DNA from: an uncultured Oscillospiraceae bacterium
GTDB taxonomy: Bacteria > Bacillota > Clostridia > Oscillospirales > Oscillospiraceae
Direction: 5' to 3'
DNA length: 64,000 nucleotides
Assembly (NCBI GenBank): GCA_910585265.1
Contig: CAJUCA010000001.1
Location: 99,927 to 163,926 of the forward strand
In this document: piece after piece, positions 1 through 8,143 of the stretch
How the letters are laid out: each line of letters opens with the position of its first letter
Numbering within the stretch: the stretch's first letter is position 1
Program-made: the position numbers and the translations under genes
Notes under the pieces: generated by a model
What the model was told of the DNA's origin: nothing
Database searches by the model: none
Seen by the model: the letters and a program-made list of their open reading frames with translations, nothing else

Positions 1-1
1 C

Positions 2-1120
2 GACATGGCGGCCTTCCTCCACAGCGAGATGCGGAAAAACGGAGTCAGGCTGGCCCTGGGCCGCGCCGTGGCGGGCTTTGAGACCCGGGACGGCGGCGTG
101 GACGTGCTGCTGAAGGACGGGGAAACCCTCCACGCCGACCTGGCGGCCCTGGCCATCGGCGTCACTCCGGACACCGCCCTGGCTAAGGAAGCGGGGCTGG
201 AGCTGGGCCTCCGAGGCAGTATTGTGGTCAACGACCGGATGGAGACCTCCCTCCCGGACATCTACGCCGTGGGGGACGCCGTCCAGGTAAAGCACGCCGT
301 CACCGGGCAGGACGCGCTGATCTCCCTGGCGGGCCCCGCCAACAAGCAGGGCCGGATCGCGGCGGACAATATCTGCGGCGGGGACAGCTGCTACCTTGGC
401 AGTCAGGGCAGCTCCGTCCTCAAGGTGTTCGGCATGACGGCGGCGGCCACCGGGCTGAACGAGACCGCCGCCAGGCGGGCGGGGCTGGACGTGGATCGGG
501 TGGTGCTGTCCCCCATGAGCCACGCGGGTTACTACCCAGGCGGCAAGCTGATGACCATGAAGGTGGTCTTTGAAAAGGGAACCTGCCGCCTGTTAGGGGC
601 CCAGATCGTGGGCTACGAAGGGGTGGATAAGCGGATCGACGTGCTGGCCACCGCCCTGCGCGCCGGACTGTCGGCCCTCCAGCTCAAGGATCTGGATCTG
701 GCCTACGCGCCGCCCTACTCCTCCGCCAAGGACCCGGTCAATATGGCGGGGTTCCTGGTGGAAAACCTGGAAAAAGGGGTTGTGAAGCAGTTCCACCTGG
801 AGGACGTGGACACCCTGCCCAGGGACGGCAGTGTGACTCTGCTGGACGTGCGCACCCCCCAAGAGTACGCCGGAGGCTATGTGGAGGGCTTCCAGCTCAT
901 CCCCGTGGACGCCCTGCGCAAACGGCTGGGCGAGCTGGAGCGGGGCAAGCCGGTGTACGTCATGTGCCAGAGCGGCCTGCGCAGCTACATTGCCTGCCGT
1001 ATTCTGGCGGGACACGGGTTCGAGACCTACAATTTCTCCGGCGGCTTCCGGTTCTATGACGCGGTCAGGAACGACCGCCGGCTCATTGAGCGGGCCTCGG
1101 CCTGCGGTATGGATCAGTAA
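2..1120 (+). CDS. CoA-disulfide reductase-like flavoprotein with C-terminal rhodanese domain (5' partial)
   Basis: The frame is open to the left edge, so the N-terminal FAD and NAD(P)H-binding part lies outside the window. The visible 371 residues hold the end of the FAD domain (YAVGDAV near residue 93), a pyridine-nucleotide-disulfide dimerisation domain (about 140-260), and a rhodanese domain (about 275-365) with the active-site loop CQSGLRS at Cys321. This is the order of CoADR-Rhd proteins, which reduce CoA disulfides or persulfides or handle polysulfide. By family knowledge it is a cytosolic redox enzyme using NAD(P)H. A Crp/Fnr regulator and desulfoferrodoxin lie just downstream on the other strand, which fits a role in oxygen or sulfur stress. 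NADH oxidase activity cannot be excluded, because the catalytic cysteine of the first domain is not visible. Confidence 0.85.
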   Translation, partial: DMAAFLHSEMRKNGVRLALGRAVAGFETRDGGVDVLLKDGETLHADLAALAIGVTPDTALAKEAGLELGLRGSIVVNDRMETSLPDIYAVGDAVQVKHAVTGQDALISLAGPANKQGRIAADNICGGDSCYLGSQGSSVLKVFGMTAAATGLNETAARRAGLDVDRVVLSPMSHAGYYPGGKLMTMKVVFEKGTCRLLGAQIVGYEGVDKRIDVLATALRAGLSALQLKDLDLAYAPPYSSAKDPVNMAGFLVENLEKGVVKQFHLEDVDTLPRDGSVTLLDVRTPQEYAGGYVEGFQLIPVDALRKRLGELERGKPVYVMCQSGLRSYIACRILAGHGFETYNFSGGFRFYDAVRNDRRLIERASACGMDQ

Positions 1121-1126
1121 AAAAGG

Positions 1127-1161
1127 CCCCGCCCCGCTTCCAAACCGGAAGCGGGGCGGGG
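1127..1161. terminator. Bidirectional rho-independent terminator
   Basis: A perfect 15-bp GC-rich stem (1127-1141 with 1147-1161) and a 5-nt loop sit between two convergent genes. Read on the minus strand the stem is followed by a run of six T, so it should end the Crp/Fnr transcript well. Read on the plus strand only TATTCT follows. Confidence 0.85.
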
Positions 1162-1166
1162 TATTC

Positions 1167-1826
1167 TCACGTCCGGCTCAATTCCTCCAGCCGCTTTTCG
1201 TCCAGCAGCTCCACCGCCCCCCGGGACAGCTTCACCAATCCCTCGCCCTGGAGGTAGCGCAGCATCCGGGTCACCACCTCCCGGTGGGTGCCCAGGTGGT
1301 TGGCAATGGCCTCGTGGGTAATGGACAGCCGGTTCCCGTCCTCGATGGCGGCCTCCTCCAGCAGAAAGCCCGCCACCCTCCGGTCCATGCTTTTCCACAT
1401 CACCTGCTCCAGCAGCCACATCACCTCGGAGAACCGGGCGGCCATGATCTCATTGGTGTAGTTGGACAGCGGGGCAGACTGGGCCATGATCCGCTGGTAA
1501 ATCTCGGTGGGGATCACCCAGAGCTCCGTGTCCTTCTCCGCCTGGATGGTCACGTCAAACTGGAGGCTTCGCAGCATACAGGAGGCGGAAAACAGGCAGA
1601 TGTCCCGGTCGAACAGCCGATAGAGGGTGATCTCCCGCCCCCCGTCCGACAGGATGTAGGCCCGGAGCCGTCCGGACTCCACCAGCAGCAGTCCGGCGCA
1701 GTCGGCACTGCCGTTGTGAATCACCGTGCCCGCCTCGATCCGGCGGCGGATCAGGCTGTTCCTGATGCGCTCCTGATGCTCCCCCGTCAGCTCATCCCAG
1801 ATGGGAAACCAGTCTTGAACCTTCAT
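1167..1826 (-). CDS. Crp/Fnr family transcriptional regulator
   Basis: A 219-residue protein with an N-terminal cyclic-nucleotide-type beta barrel (about 20-125), a dimerisation helix, and a C-terminal winged helix (about 160-205, with ITHEAIANHLGTHREVVTRM as recognition region). The start is the ATG at 1826, six bases after GGAGG; the open frame upstream has no ribosome site. It lacks the N-terminal cysteine cluster of Fnr, but has CLFSASC in the barrel, which could sense thiol redox state or a ligand. It is convergent with the flavoprotein gene and downstream of desulfoferrodoxin on the same strand, so it probably controls this redox group. The effector is unknown. Confidence 0.9.
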   Translation of the reverse strand: MKVQDWFPIWDELTGEHQERIRNSLIRRRIEAGTVIHNGSADCAGLLLVESGRLRAYILSDGGREITLYRLFDRDICLFSASCMLRSLQFDVTIQAEKDTELWVIPTEIYQRIMAQSAPLSNYTNEIMAARFSEVMWLLEQVMWKSMDRRVAGFLLEEAAIEDGNRLSITHEAIANHLGTHREVVTRMLRYLQGEGLVKLSRGAVELLDEKRLEELSRT

Positions 1827-1857
1827 TCCAATCCTCCACACAGATGCGGCTGTTTGC

Positions 1858-1892
1858 GGGGCAAGGGGGCGGCAAAGCCGCCCCCTTGCCCC
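1858..1892. terminator. Strong intergenic hairpin, probable terminator or attenuator
   Basis: A perfect 16-bp stem (1858-1873 with 1877-1892) with an AAA loop lies between the desulfoferrodoxin gene and the Crp/Fnr gene. No T-run follows on either strand. It may therefore stabilise the desulfoferrodoxin mRNA end or only partly stop read-through into the regulator. Confidence 0.5.
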
Positions 1893-1923
1893 GCCTCGGC
1901 GAAATGCTCAGAAGCTCCGCGCC

Positions 1924-2298
1924 TCAGGCCCGCCAAAGGCCATGCAGATTGCAGTAGGCGTAGACGGCCTCCACCTCATCGCCCTCGCACAGGGCGAAGC
2001 AGGCGGCAGGCTCACTGCCGGGGCTGAGCACCTTCCGCTGGTTCCCCTGCTTGGTTTGAAGGGAAATCCACTCAATATGGTGCTCCTGCGCCATGGGATG
2101 CTCCACGGAGCCCACCTGTACCTTGACCAGATTCCCCTCCACCTGATACACGGGGATGTGCTTTTCGGTGGCGGCCTCGGTGGTGCCGGCGACCAGCTCG
2201 GTCATCTTCTGCCCGCAGCACATCACCGGCACCCCTGCGTTCTTCACCATCGCGATGATATTGCCGCAGTGCCCGCAGATATAAAATTTCTGTTCCAT
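1924..2298 (-). CDS. dfx: Desulfoferrodoxin (superoxide reductase)
   Basis: This 124-residue protein is a two-iron-centre superoxide reductase. Centre I is the desulforedoxin-like N-terminus with Cys8, Cys11, Cys27 and Cys28. Centre II, the catalytic iron, has the expected ligands His47 (in EKHIPV), His67 (EHPM), His73, Cys116 and His119 (CNLHGLW), so all key residues are present. It reduces superoxide to peroxide in the cytosol with electrons from rubredoxin, an oxygen defence of anaerobes. AGGAGG lies nine bases before the ATG. Length and motifs match class I Dfx closely. Its neighbours are a Crp/Fnr regulator and a thiol/NAD(P)H flavoprotein. Confidence 0.97.
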   Translation of the reverse strand: MEQKFYICGHCGNIIAMVKNAGVPVMCCGQKMTELVAGTTEAATEKHIPVYQVEGNLVKVQVGSVEHPMAQEHHIEWISLQTKQGNQRKVLSPGSEPAACFALCEGDEVEAVYAYCNLHGLWRA

Positions 2299-2411
2299 GT
2301 TTCAATTCCTCCTGCTTATTTTTCCGGAGCAAGCTCCGCTTCCGGTGTGTTTATGCCCGTCCGCATACCATCCAGCCACTGGCCCTGTCCCCGTCCGTTT
2401 TCCGCCGCCTC

Positions 2412-4256
2412 TCAAATACGGAAACGTCTGATGAGGCCATTCAAGACCCGCGCCTGCTGGGACAGTTCCCGCGATACCGCCGCGCTTTTCTCCGCCGCGG
2501 CGGAGTTGCTCTGGACCACCACGGAAATCTCCTTGATCCCGGTTTCCACCAGCGAGATCATCTCCGACTGCTGGACGCTGGCGGCGGCGATCTCGTCCAT
2601 CAGCGTCTTGATGGACTGGATGCAGCTGTTGATGTCCCGCATGGCGGAGACGGCCAGATCCGTGGACTCGCTCCCCGTCTTCGCGCTCTGAATGGAGCGG
2701 CTGATGAGCTGGTTGGTGTTCTGGGCGGCCGCGGCGGATTTTGCCGCCAGATTGCGGACCTCGTCCACCACTACGGAGAAGCCCTTCCCCGCGCTTCCGG
2801 CCCGGGCAGCCTCCACAGCGGCGTTCAGTGCCAGGATACTGGTCTGGAAGGCGATATCCTCAATGGTGTTGATGATGGTGCCGATCTGGGTAGAGGACTG
2901 GTCGATGTGCTGGGTGGCCGTGGTGAGCTGCTCCATCCTGGTGTCCGCCTCGGCGGCGTAGCTGGTAGCCAGACCCACCTGCTGGGTGGCACTGCCGCAG
3001 TGCACCGCGCTGGTCTGGATCTGGGCGGTGATGGAGGTCACGTTCTCCATCAGCCCCTCCACGGAGGACGCCTGCTCTGTCGTCCCCTGGGCCATTTCGC
3101 CCAGGATGCGCCCCACATCGTCAATGGTCTTGCGCAGGCAGCTGCATACCCCGTGGGTGGTCTGGGCGATCATGCCGATCTCATCGAAGCGGCCGTAGAA
3201 GGGCTCCAGCTCCTGGTCCGCCGACAGGTTTAGATCCCCCAGCCGCCCGATGGCCCGCTCCACCACCATAAGCTCGCGGCCCTCTCTCCGCAGGATCAGC
3301 AGGGTGATCAGAATAACGGCGGCGGCGGTGACGGCGCACATCACGCCCACCAGAACCCGCACCATTGTCACGGCACCATAAACCTCCGTGGCGTTGTCCC
3401 GGACCATAGAGACCCAGCCCCGGTCCCGCAGGTACTTGTAGACCACCAGCTGCCGAACCCCGGCTTCATCCCAGTAGGAGTAGGTGTTGGCCTGGGTGCC
3501 GCCGTCCTCCTGGATGCGCCGGAGGATCTCCAGATACCCGGACTCGGTGGTGCTGGTGTTCAGCAGGGTTTCGTCCTCGTGGTAAAGGTACACTCCCGTC
3601 TCCACGTTCAGGAACACGTACTCGCTGCCGGGCAGGCCCTTGATGTTCAGGTTGAGCAGGGAATCCATCAGGTGGCTGGCATACACCCCCGCGCCCACAT
3701 AGCCGATGCACCGCTGGTCCTCAAAGATGGGGTAGTACATAGACAGGATCATGCTGCCGGTGCCGGGGGACTGCATGATGCCCGAGTTGGTCAGCTCCTG
3801 TCGGGCCAGAATGGCGTTCCTGGAAGGTATTCAGCGAATCCCCCGGCCGGGTGGTTATGCCGATGGCCCCCTGGGCGGTGTGGGTGAGGACATGGGTTTC
3901 CGGTGTGGCAATGTACAGGCCCTCAAACACCCCGGCGGCGAAGTCCTCGGTGTACTTCTGGGCCTGGGCCAGCAGCTCCGGGTCGTCCGGGTCCAAGAGC
4001 AGTGCCCGAACCTCGCCGCCCAAGGCGAAGGCTGTCATATATTCCTCTGCGATTCCTCTGCGGAGAGCACGTACGCATCAATGATGGACGCCCTTGACTC
4101 CACGGCATCGGTCATCTGATTGGTGATGTCGTTTTTGACTACGGAGGCCGCGTTGGTGGACACGAACAGCCATAGGATTGCCATGCCCACCAGGGTGACG
4201 ATGATGGGCATGATTCCGATCCGCGCAGCAAGCTTTTTGTTTTCCATGAACTTCAT
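2412..4256 (-). pseudogene. Methyl-accepting chemotaxis protein, disrupted by two frameshifts
   Basis: Three consecutive open pieces together make one receptor of about 610 residues. The first (from the ATG at 4256) has a transmembrane helix at about residues 8-30 and the start of the sensor domain. The second (about 4038-3822) is more of the periplasmic sensor. The third holds the rest of the sensor, a second membrane helix, a HAMP region and a full signalling domain with the conserved tip (IEDIAFQTSILALNAAVEAA). The first break is an 11-bp tandem duplication at 4041-4062; removing one copy joins SAEEY to MTAFAL in frame. The second is a one-base gain (or two-base loss) near 3820-3826, where TFQE should run into NAILARQEL. 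Promoter and GGAGGGG ribosome site are intact. It is probably a recent pseudogene; sequencing error could explain the second break but hardly the first. Confidence 0.88.
4041..4062. repeat. 11-bp tandem duplication inside the chemotaxis gene
   Basis: ATTCCTCTGCG occurs twice back to back (4041-4051 and 4052-4062). Eleven is not a multiple of three, so it shifts the chemotaxis reading frame and brings a TGA in at once. Confidence 0.95.
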
Positions 4257-4302
4257 AACAGTTCCCCTCCATCGGGAAAATATAGGATTGTCACCATCTC
4301 AT

Positions 4303-4331
4303 ATCATAGCCCATTGTTCCCAAAATTTCAA
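4303..4331 (-). promoter_or_regulatory. Sigma-A-type promoter of the chemotaxis receptor
   Basis: On the minus strand TTGAAA, a 17-base spacer and TATGAT lie about 50 bases before the start codon at 4256. Confidence 0.65.
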
Positions 4332-4459
4332 GAATTACCTGCGGCGAAATGAGCATTTTTTGATGGCTCAATCCACCGCCCAACGCCGCGCTATACCCCG
4401 TTCCTCCCGGCGGAAAACCGCCTCCCCTGCCGCGCGGAAGGACCGCCCGCAAAAAATAA

Positions 4460-4504
4460 GCCCCTTCCCTGCCATCCGGCCCAACCGGGTGGCAGAAAAG
4501 GGGC
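4460..4504. terminator. Terminator downstream of glutaminase
   Basis: A hairpin with GCCCCTT/AAGGGGC outer arms and CTGCCA/TGGCAG inner arms. T-rich runs follow on both strands (GTTTTTT on plus, TTATTTTTT on minus). The 326-bp gap 4257-4582 holds this hairpin and the chemotaxis promoter; nothing else was seen in it. Confidence 0.7.
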
Positions 4505-4582
4505 GTTTTTTCGGTTTGGCTGTCCGTTACAGCGCGGCGCAGCCATGCGGCCCTTGACCTCCCCACAGGAAGGCTCTGGCTG

Positions 4583-5500
4583 CTAAAAAATACTCAAATG
4601 CAGTTCCCCGCTCAGCCGCTCCAGCAGCTTGATCCCCGCCACGCTGTTCCCCTTGCGGTCCAGGGCGGGGCCGAATATGCCAATCCCCATGCGGGTGGGT
4701 GCCACCGCCATAATGCCTCCCCCCACGCCGCTCTTGGCCGGAACCCCCACCCGCAGGGCAAACTCCCCGGAGCCGTCATACATACCGCAGGTCATCAGAA
4801 TGGCGTTCACATACCGGGACAGGACGGATGGGAAGATCCGCTCGTTGGACACCGGGAGACGCCCCCGGTTGGACAGCACCGCCCCGATGTGGGCCAGCCC
4901 CCGGCAGTCCACCCGGATGGAGCAGGCCCGGAAGTAGCAGTCCAGCACCTCCTCCACGTCCCCATCCAACAGGCCATGGGACTTCAGCAGGTAGGCCAGC
5001 GCGCGGTTCTTGCTTCCGTGGCTCTTTTCGGAGTGGTACACCGCCTCGTCCACCCCCAGCTCCCTGTCCCCCGCCAGCTTCCGGGTCAGGTCCAGCAGGC
5101 GGCTGAACCGCTCCTCATAGCTGCCGCCGTGGATCAGGCTGCACATGACGATGGCCCCCATGTTCACCATGGGGTTGATGTTCCCGCTGTCCAGGTGCTG
5201 GTCTCCGGAGTTGATGGCGTCAAAGGGCTTGCCCGTGGCCTCCACCCCCACCCGGCTCATGACGAACTCCGCCCCGTTGTCCAGCAGGGCCTGGAGCAGC
5301 AGAATGGGCTTGACGATGCTCTGAATGGTAAAGGGCTGGCGGCAGTCCCCCGCCCAGCTCCGCTTTCCCTCGCTCCCGATGATATAGATCCCCAGGGCCT
5401 CCGGGTCCCCCTTGGCCAGCTCCGGGATATAGTCCGCCACCCGTCCCTCCCGGGCCGCGGGGCGGCATTCCTCCAGCAGACGCTCCAAAAGCTCCTCCAT
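4583..5500 (-). CDS. glsA: Glutaminase
   Basis: A 305-residue serine-type glutaminase converting L-glutamine to glutamate and ammonia in the cytosol. The catalytic Ser-x-x-Lys pair is visible as Ser61 and Lys64 in TIQSIVK. Other family signatures are SGNINPMVNMGAI and SGVGGGIMA near the C-terminus. Length matches the usual 304-310. The start at 5500 (MEELLERLL) follows a GGCAGGG site; a longer in-frame opening upstream codes for proline- and arginine-rich sequence unlike the family and was rejected. It appears monocistronic, with its own terminator. It may supply glutamate and ammonia, or take part in acid resistance. Confidence 0.95.
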   Translation of the reverse strand: MEELLERLLEECRPAAREGRVADYIPELAKGDPEALGIYIIGSEGKRSWAGDCRQPFTIQSIVKPILLLQALLDNGAEFVMSRVGVEATGKPFDAINSGDQHLDSGNINPMVNMGAIVMCSLIHGGSYEERFSRLLDLTRKLAGDRELGVDEAVYHSEKSHGSKNRALAYLLKSHGLLDGDVEEVLDCYFRACSIRVDCRGLAHIGAVLSNRGRLPVSNERIFPSVLSRYVNAILMTCGMYDGSGEFALRVGVPAKSGVGGGIMAVAPTRMGIGIFGPALDRKGNSVAGIKLLERLSGELHLSIF

Positions 5501-5596
5501 GGCATTTCCCTGCCTTTCCGGTTCAAGATTGTTTGACGACAGCGCGAAAGGCCGGCCCGGTTCCGCCGGCCGGACACGGCGTGTTCGCCGGATCAA

Positions 5597-5650
5597 AGCG
5601 GCCCTGCCCAATCCACAGGCCAGAACCTGTTCTGATTTGGCAGGGCCGCT
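5597..5650. terminator. Perfect inverted repeat downstream of the FG-GAP gene
   Basis: Twelve-base arms (5597-5608 and 5639-5650, AGCGGCCCTGCC and its complement) surround a 30-base loop, followed on the minus strand by TTTGAT. It probably ends the FG-GAP transcript. A second GC hairpin lies at about 5550-5572. Confidence 0.6.
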
Positions 5651-5669
5651 CCATTTTCAGGGCAAAGCC

Positions 5670-7898
5670 TTATTTGGTGGTGATGGTAGCCGTCCTGGTG
5701 GCCCCATCCCAGCCCACGGTAAAGGTGCCCATGACATCGGCCAGGTCACGCAGCCTGTAGTAGGTGGTGTCGCCGCCCTTCTCGTTGGTGAGGATGATAT
5801 GCTGTATCGATACGGGCTTCCCGTTCACATTGATCGGGTTGGTGCCCGTGCGGTAGGTCTGGGGCCCCACAAAGCGCAGCAGGCACTCCAGGGGGTCGTT
5901 ATGACCGCCGTTGGGGGCGTAGGGGGCGTAGGCCTTCCCCGTGACCAGATTCACCCTGCCGTTCCAGCTCACATCAAACAGGGCCTTGGGGAGGGGCTTG
6001 TTCCACCAGGGGAGGGCGTCGGTCATGTACCACGCCAGATCCCGGACCGCCACATAGTTCTCGTTGTTCAGCATATAGGTATGCACCATGAACTCATAGG
6101 TGCCGTTGACCACTACCCGCTGCTGATTGGGATTGACATACTTCGGCTCCTGGGTGGCCTGCCCAGGCGTCACATCGTAGGCGCACACGCCGTAGTACCG
6201 GGTGTTCACCAGAATCTCCGGCTTCCCATCCCCATCAATGTCCGCCACAGTGGGGGCGGCATACGCGCCGTTGTCGTAAGCGGTGGGGCCGCTCTCGTAA
6301 ATAGCGGAGTGGAGCTTGTGCTTGGTGAGCAGCTTGCCGCTGCCGTCCACCACATAGAGGGAGCCGTCCACGCCGGTCTTGGTTCCGGCGGCGTTGACCG
6401 TGCTGGACGCAAAGATCACCTCCGGCTTGCCGTCTCCGTTGATGTCGGCGGCCACCGGCTCGGTGGCTGTCTCATACACCGCACCATTGCTGTTGGGCAG
6501 GACAAAGGGCCAGCCCTCCAGCTCTTTGCTGGTGTCCTTCAGGGAGTAGCAGTGCACCATGCCGTCGGAGGAGTTGAACAGGATCTCGTTCACCCCGTCC
6601 CCGTTGACATCCGCCACCAGGGGCACGGACAGCACGTCCGCGCTGATGTTTTCGTTGCTCTGGTTCAGGGGAGCACCCAGCTTGGGATTGGTGATGTTTG
6701 TGGGGATGTTCTCCCAGTTATAGCCCCCGTTGTTGAACCGGGTGTGATCCTGGTTCAAAATGTATACGGTGCTGTAGCGGGCGTCCTTGATGGTGAAGGG
6801 GCTTCGGTTGTTAGGGTCCAGGAGGGACGCGGTGTAGTCCAGCATCACGGCGGTGACCACCACCTCGGACCTGCCGTCGCCGTCCACGTCCACATAACGG
6901 GCAGTGGAGAAGGTCATAACCGGGCGGTAGGTGCCCTCGCGGCCCTTCTGCTCCAGGCTCTCCCATTGCAGGCCCAAGCCCCAGCCGCCGTTCTCCCGCT
7001 CCAGCTCCCGGCCATAGTTCTCATAAAAACCCACTGCGCTCCAGGGGATCTGTCCGCCGTAGCTGAACCGATCCTTGGAGTCGTTCTGGAACTTGCCGCT
7101 GACCATCACCGGGGTGCCGTCGCCGTCGAACGCGCTGATAAACTGGTTGTCGGTGGGCACAATGATCTCGGGCAGGCCGTCGCCGTCCAGGTCGCCGGTG
7201 GCGATGCCGTTGCTGTAGATGCCGTCCACATAGCTTTCGGGCAGTGGGCCGCCAACCTTCGCCTGGGGCCAGCCGGGCTTCAGATTGCCGTCACAGCCAA
7301 AGACATAGAGGCTGACGGAGTGGGCCACACCCAGGCCGGCGATGATCTCCTGCTTGCCGTCGCCGTCCAAATCGTCCGCCGTCAAAGCCCAGGCAGAGCC
7401 CCCGTTAGGATCGGTGCGCTGGGGCCAGCCGGGGAGGAAATAGCCCTGGCTGTTCAGCACCGACACGGTGCCGTTGGCGTAGGCCGCCGCGATCTCCAGC
7501 TTGCCGTCCCCGTTCAAATCCTTCACCACGGGGGTGCACAGCATCTTCCCCGCCGGGTTCGCGCCGCTGTTGGTATAGCGGGAGTACGGGGTGGAGCGGT
7601 CCTTGCCCGCGTTCACCTGCCACTTCACCTTTCCGGTGGCGGCGTCCGCCACTGTGAGCGTATAGGCTCCGGCGATCACTTCCAGCTTGCCGTCGCCGTC
7701 CAAATCCGTCACGATGGGGGCGGCCCAGTAGGACTCCTCAACGTATTCCGTACCATTATGGGGCTGGAGCACCGACTCTCCGCCCACCAGGGTGTACTTC
7801 TCCTTCAGCCCGATCACAGGCTCCGCCGCGGAAGCTGTGGGGACAGTCAGGGAACAGAAAATCGCCAGGGACAGCAAAAGGGACATCGCTTTTTTCAT
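5670..7898 (-). CDS. Secreted FG-GAP/VCBS repeat protein with C-terminal stalk-like domain
   Basis: A 742-residue exported protein. Residues 1-25 form a signal peptide (KK, then LLLSLAIFC, then ASAAE). Next come about eight beta-propeller FG-GAP/VCBS repeats, each with a calcium-loop signature such as DLDGDGKLEV, DLNGDGKLEI, DVDGDGRSEV or DINGDGKPEV. The last 150 residues resemble the copper-amine-oxidase N-terminal 'stalk' fold (VVVNGTYEF; YYRLRDLADVMG; DGATRTATI), common in secreted proteins of clostridia. No catalytic motif was recognised, so binding or adhesion is more likely than catalysis. The start is the ATG at 7898 (MKKAMSLLL) with GGAAAGG ten bases upstream; a GTG three codons earlier is possible. 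It has its own promoter and terminator. Confidence 0.85.
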   Translation of the reverse strand: MKKAMSLLLSLAIFCSLTVPTASAAEPVIGLKEKYTLVGGESVLQPHNGTEYVEESYWAAPIVTDLDGDGKLEVIAGAYTLTVADAATGKVKWQVNAGKDRSTPYSRYTNSGANPAGKMLCTPVVKDLNGDGKLEIAAAYANGTVSVLNSQGYFLPGWPQRTDPNGGSAWALTADDLDGDGKQEIIAGLGVAHSVSLYVFGCDGNLKPGWPQAKVGGPLPESYVDGIYSNGIATGDLDGDGLPEIIVPTDNQFISAFDGDGTPVMVSGKFQNDSKDRFSYGGQIPWSAVGFYENYGRELERENGGWGLGLQWESLEQKGREGTYRPVMTFSTARYVDVDGDGRSEVVVTAVMLDYTASLLDPNNRSPFTIKDARYSTVYILNQDHTRFNNGGYNWENIPTNITNPKLGAPLNQSNENISADVLSVPLVADVNGDGVNEILFNSSDGMVHCYSLKDTSKELEGWPFVLPNSNGAVYETATEPVAADINGDGKPEVIFASSTVNAAGTKTGVDGSLYVVDGSGKLLTKHKLHSAIYESGPTAYDNGAYAAPTVADIDGDGKPEILVNTRYYGVCAYDVTPGQATQEPKYVNPNQQRVVVNGTYEFMVHTYMLNNENYVAVRDLAWYMTDALPWWNKPLPKALFDVSWNGRVNLVTGKAYAPYAPNGGHNDPLECLLRFVGPQTYRTGTNPINVNGKPVSIQHIILTNEKGGDTTYYRLRDLADVMGTFTVGWDGATRTATITTK

Positions 7899-8027
7899 CT
7901 GACACACACCTTTCCGAACCTATTTCCCAGCCAATGCCCGCCCCGGCGGACACGCGCTGGCATAATTTTTGCCGCGTCTCTGGAAAAAAACGAGATTTCC
8001 CCAAAAACAAGGCAATATCCGAGGTAA

Positions 8028-8056
8028 AGTATAGCACCTTATACAATCTCTGTCAA
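8028..8056 (-). promoter_or_regulatory. Promoter of the FG-GAP protein gene
   Basis: Minus-strand TTGACA, 17 bases, TATACT. The leader to the start codon is about 120 nt; no known riboswitch was recognised in it. Confidence 0.75.
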
Positions 8057-8095
8057 GGGAGCGGGCCGGAAATCAGACCCCCTCAGCGGATCAAA

Positions 8096-8126
8096 GCGAA
8101 GCCCCGGCCATCGGCCGGGGCTTCGC
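8096..8126. terminator. Terminator downstream of pgi
   Basis: A perfect 14-bp stem (8096-8109 with 8113-8126) and 3-nt loop directly after the pgi stop; the minus-strand tail is TTTGAT. Confidence 0.75.
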
Positions 8127-8143
8127 CAGCTTCCCCCAATTAC

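Noticed and set aside
5499-8027. An 842-codon open frame opposite the FG-GAP gene
   Set aside because: Mirror of the repeated calcium-loop codons; no motif, no ribosome site.
7908-8027. Riboswitch in the FG-GAP gene leader
   Set aside because: No match to c-di-GMP or other conserved cores that I could recognise.
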